Assembly (NCBI RefSeq): GCF_003315075.1
Contig: NZ_QNRJ01000001.1
Span: 105,158 to 169,157, forward strand
Length of the DNA stretch: 64,000 nucleotides
Direction: 5' to 3'
Source of the DNA: Rossellomorea aquimaris
Lineage (GTDB): Bacteria; Bacillota; Bacilli; Bacillales; Bacillaceae_B
The translations under genes and the position numbers were made by a program. The notes beneath the pieces were generated by a model. It did no database searches and was not told the origin of the DNA. It saw only the letters and a list, made by a program, of their open reading frames with translations. Shown here in pieces: positions 16,754 through 27,575 of the stretch (the stretch's first letter is position 1; each line of letters opens with the position of its first letter).

Positions 16754-17803
16754 ATGAAGAAAAAATTAATGGCTGGTGCACTTTCGGGTGTGTTGGTAGC
16801 ATCAGGAATCGCTTACTCTGCACCGGGTGCATCTGTACTTGCAAATGGTCCGGGATACAATGGAAACGAGACGATCAAAAACGAGCGACTTCATAATTAT
16901 GAAGAAATGGCGAGCATGCTCCAACATTTAGATCAAAGATCAGATGCTCTTTCATTAGAAGTATATGGTCAATCTGTCAAAGGACGAGATCTTTACCTTG
17001 CGAAATTTGGAACAAATGAAAACAACCCTACAATCCTATACTTAACTCAGCAGCACGGAAACGAAACATTGACGACTGAAGGGGCTCTTCAGTTCATCAA
17101 GCATCTTACTTCGAACTCAAAAGAAGTAAAAGAAATGCTCGGGAACGTAAATGTATTGGTTGCTCCGCGATTAAATGTAGACGGAGCAGAAGGGGACGTC
17201 AATTTCTCCCTTGAGGATTATGTATCGGGAACTCACACCCGCTATAATGCGAACGAAGTCGATCTGAATCGCGATCATGTGGACCGGGAACAACCGGAAA
17301 CAAAAGCTCTTCATGAAAACGTTCTTCAAAAATACAAGCCTGATTATATGATCGATCTTCACCATCAAGGAGCCGAAACAACGCTTGGAGATACGGATGA
17401 GCTTGTATCAGGATCAATTCTTTATCCTACTAATGAAAATGTAGACCCTGAACTCGTCGAAAAATCAAAACAGCTCGGATCAGTCCTTTACAACACGGTC
17501 GAACACCGTGGATTCGGTACTTTGTCCAAATACATCGGAGGAACGGCACCGACAATCAGCCGTAACGGACTGGCGGTTGAATATGGAATAGCAACCCTTC
17601 TTTTTGAAATGAGAGGAATGGCTGATCATTATCGGGATGATTATGTTCTGGGTCAAAAGAGTAATGGGTACCTCATTAAGCAAGCGGTCATTAGTTTAGA
17701 AGCTACGGCAAAAGCCATTGCTGACGGGTCAATTGAAAATGCGGATACTTCTTTCTGGGACACGCTTCCTGAAAGCTCATATAATCGTAGTGAAAGTGAA
17801 TAA
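16754..17803 (+). CDS. Secreted zinc carboxypeptidase (M14 family)
   Basis: The 349-residue protein has a clear signal peptide (MKKKLMAGALSGVLVASGIA, cleavage near VLANG) and a peptidase M14 catalytic domain. Zinc ligands are in QQHGNE (HxxE, about residue 97) and IDLHHQG. The substrate-binding NANEVDLNRDH and the C-terminal catalytic glutamate in LLFEMRGMADHY follow. It probably trims C-terminal residues from peptides outside the cell. ATG 16754 follows AAAGGAGG. It is monocistronic and convergent with uspA, sharing a strong terminator. Confidence 0.9.
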   Translation: MKKKLMAGALSGVLVASGIAYSAPGASVLANGPGYNGNETIKNERLHNYEEMASMLQHLDQRSDALSLEVYGQSVKGRDLYLAKFGTNENNPTILYLTQQHGNETLTTEGALQFIKHLTSNSKEVKEMLGNVNVLVAPRLNVDGAEGDVNFSLEDYVSGTHTRYNANEVDLNRDHVDREQPETKALHENVLQKYKPDYMIDLHHQGAETTLGDTDELVSGSILYPTNENVDPELVEKSKQLGSVLYNTVEHRGFGTLSKYIGGTAPTISRNGLAVEYGIATLLFEMRGMADHYRDDYVLGQKSNGYLIKQAVISLEATAKAIADGSIENADTSFWDTLPESSYNRSESE

Positions 17804-17867
17804 AATTGCTCAAAAGGGGTCCTTTCTTAACGGAAACGTCCCGTGATTTTTGATTATTTGTATAAGG

Positions 17868-17914
17868 GTGAAATAGAGAAAGACTTCCTATTTGGAAGTC
17901 TTTCTCTATTTCAC
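17868..17914. terminator. Bidirectional terminator with a perfect 21-bp stem
   Basis: Arms 17868-17888 and 17894-17914 are perfectly complementary over 21 bp around a 5-nt loop. The right arm includes the last codon and stop of the convergent uspA gene. Confidence 0.85.
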
Positions 17915-18322
17915 GATCATCACGGGACATTTAGCCCTTTTTGCGACTTTATGGCTTACACTTCCCAAGACCATTTCTTGAAATACATTTAATCCACGGC
18001 TTCCAATGACTACTACATCGAAGTTGTTTTTGTTCGCATGCTCAACAATGGTCGGCCCCGGCTCTCCGTGTAAAAAGATAATCTCGTAGTCGATGCCTTC
18101 ATGTTTTGCTTTTTGTTCAATCATTTGCAGTTTCTGCTTCCGTTTATCTGTTGCATCCAGTCCCCAATGTTGCAGAACTTCTTCCTTGGAATGCTTCCCG
18201 TCTACTACATAAACAATATCTATTTTAGAGCCTTCATGGCATCTTGCGAGAGCGATCGCTTTTTCTCCTGCTCTTAAAGAGTGTTCAGATCCGTCTGTTG
18301 CGAGAAGAATGTGTTTGAACAT
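17906..18322 (-). CDS. Universal stress protein, UspA family (ATP-binding type)
   Basis: The 138-residue protein begins MFKHILLATDGSEHSLRAG and ends with the nucleotide-binding motif VIGSRGLNVFQEMVLGSVSH (G-2x-G-9x-G-S), so it belongs to the ATP-binding class of UspA proteins. ATG 18322 follows GGAGG. It is divergent from the SulP transporter gene. UspA-SulP neighbours are common in bacteria, and the protein may modulate the transporter or share its regulation. Two cre-like sequences lie in the intergenic region. The stop codon is inside the shared terminator. Confidence 0.93.
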   Translation of the reverse strand: MFKHILLATDGSEHSLRAGEKAIALARCHEGSKIDIVYVVDGKHSKEEVLQHWGLDATDKRKQKLQMIEQKAKHEGIDYEIIFLHGEPGPTIVEHANKNNFDVVVIGSRGLNVFQEMVLGSVSHKVAKRAKCPVMIVK

Positions 18323-18340
18323 TGTTTTTCCTCCATCCGA

Positions 18341-18484
18341 TGAAAGCGTTTAGTATTAATTTCTATATTTTTATTTAATTTCCTCTAATGAAATTTAAGA
18401 TTATTTTTACATGTTTTGAATGAGAGTAGATTAACAGTGAAATCGAGAGATAACGAAAGATAAAGAAGTATGTTTGCGCTTTCA
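18341..18484. promoter_or_regulatory. Two cre-like (CcpA) sites between uspA and sulP
   Basis: TGAAAGCGTTTAGT (18341-18354, plus strand) and TGAAAGCGCAAACA (minus strand of 18471-18484) each resemble the CcpA operator TGWAANCGNTNWCA with one or two mismatches. A TATAAT box at 18515-18520 upstream of sulP, with TTTCAC 18 bp before it, could be the sulP promoter. The first site lies 19 bp upstream of the uspA start. Confidence 0.45.
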
Positions 18485-18590
18485 TGCTTGTTTCACAAAT
18501 CGAATCATCCATTATATAATGTCCCTTGTGTTAAACGGCCCCGACTTTCATGAGAGTTGAAAGTCATAAATAAATAGGAAGAGGTGCATT

Positions 18591-20072
18591 ATGAGTTTAA
18601 GTCAAAAAATTAAATATGAGTGGTTTGGTAATATTCGTGGAGATGTGTTAGCCGGTCTTGTCGTGGCTATGGCATTGATCCCGGAGGCAATTGCGTTTTC
18701 TATTATTGCAGGTGTGGATCCAATGGTTGGGTTATATGCTTCCTTCTGTATTGCAGTAGTGATTGCATTTGTAGGCGGACGTCCAGGAATGATTTCTGCC
18801 GCTACGGGTGCAACAGCACTGGTCATGGTGACGCTGGTTGCAGATCATGGTTTACAGTACCTGTTAGCAGCGACTATCTTAACGGGTGTGATTCAAATTA
18901 TCATGGGTGTCCTTAAACTAGGCCGCTTAATGAAATTTGTACCACGTTCCGTTATGGTTGGATTTGTGAACGCACTTGCCATCTTGATTTTCACTTCGCA
19001 GTTACCACACTTTGTTGGTGAATCGTGGATCATGTATGCAATGGTTGCTGGTGCATTGGGGATTATATACATTTTACCCCGCTTTACAAAAGCAGTCCCA
19101 TCACCACTGGTAGCCATTATCGCTGTGACTATTTTCGCGGTGCTGACAGGAAGTGGAGTACGTACAGTTGGAGATATGGGTGAGCTTACTCAAGCCTTAC
19201 CAATCTTCTTGATTCCAGATATTCCATTTAACTTCGAGACATTGCAAATCATTTTCCCATATTCTTTATCCATTGCCATTGTAGGGTTAGTTGAGTCCCT
19301 ATTGACTGCATCTATTGTTGATGATATGACAGATACCACAAGTGATAAAAATAAAGAAGCAAAAGGTCAAGGGATTGCGAATATCGTATCGGGTCTTTTC
19401 GGTGGAATGGCTGGATGTGCGATGATCGGACAATCGGTTATTAATGTTAAGTCAGGTGGACGAGGACGTTTATCAGCATTTGTGGCTGGTACATTCTTGA
19501 TGATCTTAATCCTCTTGCTCAATGATTTCTTGGTTCAAATTCCAATGGCCGCGTTGGTAGGAGTTATGATCATGGTATCCGTTGGGACATTTGATTGGTC
19601 TTCAGTGAAGAACTTACACAAAACGCCGATTACAGATAGTCTTGTTATGATTGCAACAGTTGTCACTGTATTGTTTACACATGATTTATCTAAAGGTGTT
19701 CTTGTTGGGATTATCTTAAGTGCTATATTCTTCGCTTCCAAAATATCAAAAGTGAAAATTACTACGATGGCTTCTGAAAATACTCATAAGAAGGTATACC
19801 GTGTGTCAGGTCAATTGTTCTTTGCTTCTGTTACGGAATTTGTTGAAAGCTTTAATTTCAATGAAGATGTGAAGGAAGTAACACTGGATTTAACTCACAC
19901 ACATTTATGGGATGATTCTGCCGTGGGAGCGATTGATAAAATCGTTATCAAGTACCATCAGAATGGCGTGAAAGTAAATCTGATTGGTCTGAATACTGAA
20001 AGTAATAAATTAATTGATAGATTGGCTGTGCATAACAAGCCGGGTGGATTAGATAAAGCCGTTAATCATTAA
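18591..20072 (+). CDS. SulP family anion transporter with STAS domain
   Basis: The 493-residue protein has about 11-12 membrane helices with the SulP opening [21 protein letters not shown] and [22 protein letters not shown]-terminal cytoplasmic STAS domain (about residue 395 on: [39 protein letters not shown]) follows. Substrates in the family are sulfate, bicarbonate or other anions, and the sequence alone does not choose between them. ATG 18591 follows GGAAGAGGTG. Its leader holds an 8-bp hairpin (18543-18565). It is followed by a strong terminator. Confidence 0.92.
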   Translation: MSLSQKIKYEWFGNIRGDVLAGLVVAMALIPEAIAFSIIAGVDPMVGLYASFCIAVVIAFVGGRPGMISAATGATALVMVTLVADHGLQYLLAATILTGVIQIIMGVLKLGRLMKFVPRSVMVGFVNALAILIFTSQLPHFVGESWIMYAMVAGALGIIYILPRFTKAVPSPLVAIIAVTIFAVLTGSGVRTVGDMGELTQALPIFLIPDIPFNFETLQIIFPYSLSIAIVGLVESLLTASIVDDMTDTTSDKNKEAKGQGIANIVSGLFGGMAGCAMIGQSVINVKSGGRGRLSAFVAGTFLMILILLLNDFLVQIPMAALVGVMIMVSVGTFDWSSVKNLHKTPITDSLVMIATVVTVLFTHDLSKGVLVGIILSAIFFASKISKVKITTMASENTHKKVYRVSGQLFFASVTEFVESFNFNEDVKEVTLDLTHTHLWDDSAVGAIDKIVIKYHQNGVKVNLIGLNTESNKLIDRLAVHNKPGGLDKAVNH

Positions 20073-20082
20073 GTAAGAATCT

Positions 20083-20116
20083 GAAAAGTCCCTGATCATG
20101 TGATCAGGGACTTTTC
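20083..20116 (+). terminator. Terminator of sulP
   Basis: A near-complete palindrome, GAAAAGTCCCTGATCA with TGATCAGGGACTTTTC, forms a 16-bp stem with a 2-nt loop. Confidence 0.8.
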
Positions 20117-20172
20117 TCTATATACTTATTTGTACATCATGAGCCCTAAAACCAAGAAAATTTTAAAAAAGG

Positions 20173-20221
20173 TTGAAATAAGCATATAAGTATTTTATTA
20201 TATAAGAAAGAACTTATATAA
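20173..20221 (+). promoter_or_regulatory. ars promoter with ArsR-type operator
   Basis: TTGAAA (20173-20178) and TATTAT (20196-20201) are 17 bp apart. The perfect dyad TTATATAAG-N6-CTTATATAA (20198-20221) overlaps the -10 box, as expected for an ArsR operator. Another ATATAAG half-site lies at 20184-20190. Confidence 0.7.
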
Positions 20222-20307
20222 GGACCTTTAAAAGGGTTTTTATTTTTCTTCATTATATAAGTAAATAATAATATGCTAATAATAAAAGTGCTTTAGGGGG
20301 TGTATAC

Positions 20308-20652
20308 ATGCTTAAATCAAAAGTTGATATTGAAAGGGCGGCAACGATGTTAAAACTTCTGGGGGATAAAACACGCCTTACAATGGTGAAACTACTAGAA
20401 AGTAATGATTGTTGTGTATGTGAATTTGTTGAGATTTTTAAAATGAGTCAGCCCGCTATCAGCCAGCACGTTCGTAAATTAAAGGATGCTGGTCTTGTAA
20501 AGGAGTCCAGAAGGGGACAATGGGTCTTTTACTCTCTTAACAAAGAAAGTGATGCGTATCAATTTGTTCAAAGCTTGATGGAACACTTGCCTAATCAGGA
20601 TGATCGATTAACAGCATTAGAAAAGCAAGGATTACGCATTTCTTGTCATTAG
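20308..20652 (+). CDS. arsR: ArsR-type arsenic-responsive repressor
   Basis: The 114-residue ArsR/SmtB winged-helix repressor carries its metalloid-binding cysteines at [11 protein letters not shown] (the C-V-C motif at the start of helix 3), then the recognition helix [19 protein letters not shown]. Arsenite or antimonite binding should release it from DNA. It is the first gene of the arsR-arsB-arsC segment. ATG 20308 follows GGGGGTG. The dyad over the -10 box upstream is its likely operator. Confidence 0.93.
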   Translation: MLKSKVDIERAATMLKLLGDKTRLTMVKLLESNDCCVCEFVEIFKMSQPAISQHVRKLKDAGLVKESRRGQWVFYSLNKESDAYQFVQSLMEHLPNQDDRLTALEKQGLRISCH

Positions 20653-20666
20653 GAGGAGGATTTCCC

Positions 20667-21965
20667 GTGTTATCAGTAATTTTAGCTACCATGATTTTTG
20701 TGGCCACATTGGTCCTCGTGATTTGGCAGCCTAAAGGATTGTCCATTGGCTGGTCTGCTTGTGGAGGAGCGATCCTTGCCTTAATTGTGGGGGTTGTCGA
20801 CTTCCAGGATGTTGTGGCTGTGACAGGAATAGTGTGGAATGCGACTTTAGCATTCATTGCTATTATCATTATTTCTTTAATTCTGGATGAAATTGGATTC
20901 TTTGAATGGTCTGCTCTACATATGGCGAGAGCAGCAAAGGGGAATGGCGTGAAAATGTTTGTTTACGTCTCCCTATTGGGTGCGGTTGTCGCAGCGTTTT
21001 TTGCGAATGATGGAGCTGCGTTGATATTGACTCCGATTGTTTTGGCAATGGTGAGAAACTTGAATTTTGAAGAAAAAATGGTTTTTCCATTTATCATGGC
21101 AAGTGGATTCATTGCCGACACGACTTCATTGCCCCTTGTCGTCAGTAACCTTGTGAACATCGTATCAGCCGATTTCTTTGATATCGGGTTTGTAGAATAT
21201 GCATCAAGAATGATCATTCCAAACTTCTTCTCATTGTTTGCAAGCATACTGGTACTGTATCTGTTCTTTAGAAAAAGCATTCCAAAGAATTATGATGCCA
21301 GACAGCTAAAGAAACCGGTTGAAGCGATTAAAGATCAGCGTATGTTTAAGCTATCCTGGATTGTGCTTGGTATCTTGCTTGTTGGTTACTTTATCAGTGA
21401 ATCACTGCACATTCCTGTATCGATCATCGCAGGTATCGTGTCAATTTTCTTCTTGTTAATGGCTAGGAAAAGCTCAGCAGTCAACACGAAAACGGTCATT
21501 AAAGGTGCTCCATGGGCGATTGTATTCTTCTCGATTGGAATGTACGTAGTAGTGTATGGCTTGCGTAATGTAGGACTGACGAATGTGTTAACCGATGTTA
21601 TCCAGGTGGCAGCTGATCAAGGGCTGTTCGTCGCTACGATTTCCATGGGATTCATTGCAGCGATATTGTCATCGGTCATGAACAATATGCCGACCGTTAT
21701 GATAGATGCGATTGCGATAATGGATACGAACACTACAGGGGTTATTCGGGAGTCCCTTATTTATTCCAATGTCATTGGTTCCGATCTCGGTCCTAAAATC
21801 ACCCCGATTGGTTCACTGGCAACCCTCTTATGGTTACACGTCTTATCATTAAAAGGCGTGAAAATCTCTTGGGGGCAATATTTTAAAACAGGAATTATTT
21901 TAACTGTACCAACGTTACTCATTACCCTTATTGGTTTATATATCTGGTTAATGATCATATCTTAA
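20667..21965 (+). CDS. arsB: Arsenite efflux membrane protein ArsB
   Basis: ArsB exports arsenite, alone or powered by ArsA. The 432-residue protein has about 12 membrane helices and ArsB hallmarks: [57 protein letters not shown] and [20 protein letters not shown]. The frame is open from 20643, overlapping arsR, but AGGAGGAGG at 20651-20659 points to GTG 20667, 14 bases after the arsR stop. This is the NhaD/ArsB type, not Acr3. Confidence 0.94.
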   Translation: MLSVILATMIFVATLVLVIWQPKGLSIGWSACGGAILALIVGVVDFQDVVAVTGIVWNATLAFIAIIIISLILDEIGFFEWSALHMARAAKGNGVKMFVYVSLLGAVVAAFFANDGAALILTPIVLAMVRNLNFEEKMVFPFIMASGFIADTTSLPLVVSNLVNIVSADFFDIGFVEYASRMIIPNFFSLFASILVLYLFFRKSIPKNYDARQLKKPVEAIKDQRMFKLSWIVLGILLVGYFISESLHIPVSIIAGIVSIFFLLMARKSSAVNTKTVIKGAPWAIVFFSIGMYVVVYGLRNVGLTNVLTDVIQVAADQGLFVATISMGFIAAILSSVMNNMPTVMIDAIAIMDTNTTGVIRESLIYSNVIGSDLGPKITPIGSLATLLWLHVLSLKGVKISWGQYFKTGIILTVPTLLITLIGLYIWLMIIS

Positions 21966-21993
21966 AACTTACAACAAAAGGAGCTCGATTATT

Positions 21994-22413
21994 ATGTCTA
22001 AAAAAACACTATACTTCCTATGTACAGGTAACTCATGCCGCAGCCAAATGGCAGAAGGTTGGGCGAAGCATCATTTAGGAGAGGATTGGGATGTGAAAAG
22101 TGCAGGTATTGAAGCGCATGGATTAAATCCTAACGCCGTTAAAGCAATGAAAGAAACGGGAATTGATATTTCAAACCAAACTTCTGACATAATCGATTCT
22201 GAGATTTTGAACAACGCAGATTTAGTCGTTACCCTTTGTGGTGATGCAGCTGATAAATGCCCAATGACCCCTCCGCATGTCAAGCGTGAGCACTGGGGCT
22301 TCGATGACCCGGCAAAAGCGGAAGGAACAGATGAAGAAAAATGGGCATTCTTCCAACGCGTACGTGATGAAATCAGCGATCGCATCAAAACATTCGCTGA
22401 AACTGGAAAGTAA
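21994..22413 (+). CDS. arsC: Thioredoxin-coupled arsenate reductase ArsC
   Basis: It reduces arsenate to arsenite for export by ArsB, using thioredoxin. The 139-residue protein belongs to the low-molecular-weight phosphatase fold. The nucleophile loop is [13 protein letters not shown] (Cys10 and Cys15 type), and the two resolving cysteines are in [16 protein letters not shown]. It ends [16 protein letters not shown], typical of Bacillus ArsC. ATG 21994 follows AAAGGAG. It is third in the operon; a repeat and an intrinsic terminator follow before arsD. Confidence 0.95.
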   Translation: MSKKTLYFLCTGNSCRSQMAEGWAKHHLGEDWDVKSAGIEAHGLNPNAVKAMKETGIDISNQTSDIIDSEILNNADLVVTLCGDAADKCPMTPPHVKREHWGFDDPAKAEGTDEEKWAFFQRVRDEISDRIKTFAETGK

Positions 22414-22422
22414 ACAGAAATA

Positions 22423-22482
22423 GAGGGACGGACCTCATTGTGAATTGTAAATGTGAAGGATTGTACAATAGGTCCGTCCCTC
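22423..22482. repeat. Paired GGACGGACC repeat in the arsC-arsD gap
   Basis: GAGGGACGGACCT (22423-22435) and its complement AGGTCCGTCCCTC (22470-22482) form a 13-bp perfect inverted repeat around a 34-nt loop. It lies directly between the arsC stop and the terminator. Confidence 0.85.
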
Positions 22483-22491
22483 CTTATAAAG

Positions 22492-22517
22492 CCGAGAGAT
22501 TTTTCTCGGTTTTTTTC
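22492..22517 (+). terminator. Intrinsic terminator inside the ars operon
   Basis: CCGAGA/TCTCGG (22492-22509) plus eight Ts follows arsC and precedes arsD by 32 bases. It should end or attenuate transcription from the arsR promoter. Confidence 0.8.
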
Positions 22518-22548
22518 ATACAAACTTAGTAAAGGGAGAGGGATTTTG

Positions 22549-22911
22549 ATGGTTAAGGTTGAAATTTTTGATCCGGCAATGTGTTGTTCGACGGGGATTT
22601 GTGGTCCCAGTATTGATCCTGAGCTTACTCGCGTCGCGAATGCTGTATATTCACTTGAAAAACGAGGCTTTGATATTAGCCGATACAATTTAGCGAATGA
22701 TCCAGGGGCATTTGCTGACCATGAGGTGATCAACCGTATTTTACACGAAGAAGGTCCGGATGCCTTACCTGTCACGCTTGTTGATGGGAAACAAGCCGCT
22801 GTTGGGAAATATCCTTCAAATGAAGAGTTAGCACAATGGTTTGAAGTGCCGGCTGAGGAATTGAATGAGAAAAGAAAAGTACGACTGACATTGGATATTA
22901 ATAAGAAATAA
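22549..22911 (+). CDS. arsD: Arsenite metallochaperone ArsD
   Basis: ArsD passes arsenite to the ArsA ATPase. The 120-residue thioredoxin-fold protein has the N-terminal metalloid site PAMCCSTGICGPSID (Cys pair plus a third Cys, matching Cys12, Cys13 and Cys18 of known ArsD). The C-terminal vicinal Cys pairs of the plasmid R773 protein are absent, as in many chromosomal forms. The frame is open from 22453, but AAAGGGAGAGG before ATG 22549 sets the start. It lies 15 bases upstream of arsA. Confidence 0.93.
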   Translation: MVKVEIFDPAMCCSTGICGPSIDPELTRVANAVYSLEKRGFDISRYNLANDPGAFADHEVINRILHEEGPDALPVTLVDGKQAAVGKYPSNEELAQWFEVPAEELNEKRKVRLTLDINKK

Positions 22912-22926
22912 GAAAGTTGGGGTAGA

Positions 22927-24699
22927 ATGTTCACATCGTTTCAATTAGAGGCTGTCCATCATACACCATTCCTCTTTTTTACAGGTAAAGGCGGAGTGGG
23001 GAAAACGTCTACGGCGAGTGCAACAGCCATTGCCCTTGCTGATGAAGGAAAAAGGGTGCTGATCGTCAGTACAGATCCAGCTTCCAATTTACAGGATGTA
23101 TTAGAAACCGAACTGACCAATCAGCCTAAACAAGTTCCAGGATTACCGACTTTATCCGCTTGTAATCTTGACCCGGAAGAAGCAGCAGCTTCATACCGTG
23201 AAAAAGTTATTGGACCATATAGAGGGAAGCTCCCTGAAGCTGTAGTAAGTAATATGGAGGAACAGCTGTCTGGTGCTTGTACAGTTGAAATTGCCGCTTT
23301 TGATGAGTTTACAAGCTTGCTTTCAGATCCTGACATAGTAGATCAGTTTGATCATATTGTATTTGATACGGCACCGACAGGTCATACACTCCGTTTACTG
23401 CAGCTTCCAACCGCTTGGACGGGGTTCTTGGAAGAGAGTACACATGGAGCTTCTTGTTTGGGGCCACTTTCAGGGCTTGGCGACAAGAAGGATTTGTATT
23501 CTTCCACTGTTAACGTTTTATCCGATAAGGAAAAAACAGCTCTTGTACTTGTTGCACGGCCGGATTCTTCATCGTTAATGGAAGCTGACCGGGCATCAAC
23601 GGAACTCAAGGACATTGGAATAAAAAATCAAATGTTGATTGTCAATGGGTTAATGGGTAAGCATCAATGGGATGATCCGATTGCATCGGCCTTTTACAAT
23701 CGTCAGCAAGGAGCATTACGTTCAATGCCGATTGCTCTTAGGGAAATTCAAACGTATTCGCTACCTTATGTAGCGTATTCCTTAACCGGAACGAATTCCT
23801 TGAGGCAATTATTCTCTCATGTAGAGGTTAACCAGAATGCCGTAACTGTTGATGACGATGAATCAATTGACATTCCCGGATTAAAAGAAGTGATAGATGA
23901 CTTCTCCAAGAATAAAACCCGTGTCATATTCACAATGGGAAAAGGAGGAGTGGGGAAAACCACTATTGCCTCTGCCATTGCTGTTGGATTGGTTGAAAGG
24001 GGACATAAGGTACATTTAACCACCACAGATCCTGCAGCCCACTTAACTCATATGTTTCAAGAAGAACGAGGGAAGGACGACTTAAGAATCAGCCGGATCA
24101 ACCCGAAAGAAACGGTTGAGTCCTATAAAAAGTCTGTTCTTTCTAAAGCTGCAAAGGGTCTCGATGAAGAAGGAATGGCGTATCTGGAGGAAGATTTAAA
24201 TTCCCCTTGTACCGAAGAAATCGCCATCTTCCAATCCTTTGCAGAGATAGTGGGGAAAGCGGATGAAGAAATAGTCGTGATCGATACTGCTCCAACTGGC
24301 CATACTCTGCTTTTACTGGATGCAACTGAATCTTATACGAAAGAAGTGTCGCGTTCAAAAGGAGAGGTGGAAGATCATGTGAAAAATCTACTGCCACGCC
24401 TTCGTAATCCAAACGAAACGAGCGTAGTGATAGTGACATTACCTGAAGCTACCCCTGTTTTCGAAGCGAAACGACTTCAGGAAGATTTGCATCGAGCAGA
24501 GATTCACCCAAAATGGTGGGTCATCAATCAAAGCCTATCTGCAACGGACACAACAGATCCCGTGTTAAGGGGCAGGTCTGTCTCAGAGCGGGAATGGATA
24601 CAAAAAGTGCATAACGACTATGCAAACAAGACCGCACTCATTCCATGGATGAGTGAAGAAAAGATAGGGTACAAAAAACTGAAGGACTTCTCTAAGTAA
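22927..24699 (+). CDS. arsA: Arsenite-stimulated ATPase ArsA
   Basis: ArsA hydrolyses ATP to drive ArsB. The 590 residues form the classical duplicated protein with two P-loops, GKGGVGKTSTASA (about 20) and GKGGVGKTTIASA (about 340). Each half has a VSTDPASN or TTTDPAAH switch and a DTAPTGHTL signature. Metalloid-binding cysteines are in GACTVEIAAF, GASCLGPL and SPCTEEIAIF. ATG 22927 follows GTTGGGGT weakly, 15 bases after arsD. The gene continues with a 12-base gap into the phosphatase-like gene. Confidence 0.95.
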   Translation: MFTSFQLEAVHHTPFLFFTGKGGVGKTSTASATAIALADEGKRVLIVSTDPASNLQDVLETELTNQPKQVPGLPTLSACNLDPEEAAASYREKVIGPYRGKLPEAVVSNMEEQLSGACTVEIAAFDEFTSLLSDPDIVDQFDHIVFDTAPTGHTLRLLQLPTAWTGFLEESTHGASCLGPLSGLGDKKDLYSSTVNVLSDKEKTALVLVARPDSSSLMEADRASTELKDIGIKNQMLIVNGLMGKHQWDDPIASAFYNRQQGALRSMPIALREIQTYSLPYVAYSLTGTNSLRQLFSHVEVNQNAVTVDDDESIDIPGLKEVIDDFSKNKTRVIFTMGKGGVGKTTIASAIAVGLVERGHKVHLTTTDPAAHLTHMFQEERGKDDLRISRINPKETVESYKKSVLSKAAKGLDEEGMAYLEEDLNSPCTEEIAIFQSFAEIVGKADEEIVVIDTAPTGHTLLLLDATESYTKEVSRSKGEVEDHVKNLLPRLRNPNETSVVIVTLPEATPVFEAKRLQEDLHRAEIHPKWWVINQSLSATDTTDPVLRGRSVSEREWIQKVHNDYANKTALIPWMSEEKIGYKKLKDFSK

Positions 24700-24711
24700 A
24701 GGTGGATAACA

Positions 24712-25128
24712 ATGAATTATAATGAATTGGTGAAAGACCGAATTTATATCGGGGGTTTCGAAGATGCGGAATCAGTTCGTGATCAAGTGGATATAATCGT
24801 CGACTTACGAGCTGAAGCACCTGGAGTGGAATTTGATGATGTGTCCCGCATGCATCGTCCAATCGTAGAGAATGCTGATCAACAAGAAGAATCCGTAAGG
24901 CGAGCAATCGATGAAGTGGTAACAGCTTATCAAAATGGTAAAAACGTCTACTTCCATTGTAACGGAGGAAGTAACCGAACAGGCACGGTGGCAGCAGGAA
25001 CTCTCCTGTCACTGGGAGAGGCCTCCACACTCGAAGAAGCAGAAACGAAAGCAAAGAATGTCCGACCAAAAATCAACATCAAACCAGAACTGAAAAATGT
25101 ATTAAAAGAGCTATATTCAAAGAATTGA
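24712..25128 (+). CDS. Dual-specificity-phosphatase-like protein in the ars operon
   Basis: The 138-residue protein has the Cys-phosphatase P-loop HCNGGSNRTGT (Cys-x5-Arg, about residue 83), preceded by IVDLRAEAPG and a candidate general-acid region around EFDDVSRMHRP. It thus belongs to the dual-specificity/protein-tyrosine phosphatase superfamily. It may act on a phosphorylated protein, or reduce arsenate through the same chemistry, but its role is not established by sequence. ATG 24712 follows AAAGGTGG, 12 bases after arsA. Its stop codon TGA is part of a GGACGGACC repeat. Confidence 0.83.
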   Translation: MNYNELVKDRIYIGGFEDAESVRDQVDIIVDLRAEAPGVEFDDVSRMHRPIVENADQQEESVRRAIDEVVTAYQNGKNVYFHCNGGSNRTGTVAAGTLLSLGEASTLEEAETKAKNVRPKINIKPELKNVLKELYSKN

Positions 25129-25142
25129 GGGACGGACCTCAA
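25125..25142. repeat. GGACGGACC repeat at the phosphatase-like gene stop
   Basis: TTGAGG-GACGGA-CCTCAA forms a 6-bp hairpin, and the TGA stop of the preceding gene lies in its left arm. Confidence 0.7.
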
Positions 25143-25164
25143 AAAGAAATGGGGATTGTATACA

Positions 25165-25440
25165 ATGAATATTACGAATGAAGCAAAAGAAGTACTGTTG
25201 AATGCAATGGAAGAGAACAAATCGGAAGGCATCAGATTTTTTCTTAATCAAGGTGGATGCTGTGGGCCTCAAATTGGCGTTTCTTTAGATTCAGCTCAAG
25301 CAACAGATAAAGTGGAAGAAATTAATGGGGTTTCGGTTGCCTTCGATACGAATGTGATTACTATGACTGATGATATCACATTAGATATCCAAGATGGGGG
25401 ATTAGTATTAGTGGGTGTTCCGGATAGCGGCTGCTGTTAA
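25165..25440 (+). CDS. IscA/HesB-like CC-motif protein in the ars operon
   Basis: The 91-residue protein has the HesB/IscA-like pattern (ITNEAKEVLLNAM, IRFFLNQGGCCGPQIGVSL, INGVSVAFD, ITLDIQDGGLVLV) and ends DSGCC. The two vicinal cysteine pairs replace the usual three single cysteines of IscA, which suggests binding of a soft metal or metalloid such as arsenite. That is inference. ATG 25165 is chosen over TTG 25156, which is too close to GGGGA. It is the last gene of the operon, before a good terminator. Confidence 0.75.
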   Translation: MNITNEAKEVLLNAMEENKSEGIRFFLNQGGCCGPQIGVSLDSAQATDKVEEINGVSVAFDTNVITMTDDITLDIQDGGLVLVGVPDSGCC

Positions 25441-25456
25441 AGTTATCCTAAATAGG

Positions 25457-25503
25457 AAAAGCCTGCTCTGGGTACATATTGTACTTAGAAGCAGGCTTTT
25501 TTT
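25457..25503 (+). terminator. Terminator of the ars operon
   Basis: AAAAGCCTGCT pairs with AGCAGGCTTTT, with an inner GTACA-type stem, and is followed by Ts. Confidence 0.85.
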
Positions 25504-25572
25504 ATGATGAAGAATGGAGAAAATTCCAATGAAGAAACCAGCAGAGAAATCCCTGCCGGTCTGGCATACTAT

Positions 25573-27532
<1,960 letters not shown>

Positions 27533-27563
27533 AAAAAACCCCTCAACCAATGGGTTAAGGGGT
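27533..27563 (-). terminator. Terminator of the subtilase gene
   Basis: On the minus strand ACCCCTTAACCCA pairs with TGGGTTGAGGGGT-like arms around a short loop and is followed by six Ts. Confidence 0.8.
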
Positions 27564-27575
27564 GCTTGCTACTTA

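Noticed and set aside
22071-22934. Long minus-strand open frame of 287 codons opposite arsC and arsD
   Set aside because: It has no ribosome binding site or recognisable motif and lies opposite two clearly coding genes. It is a mirror frame.
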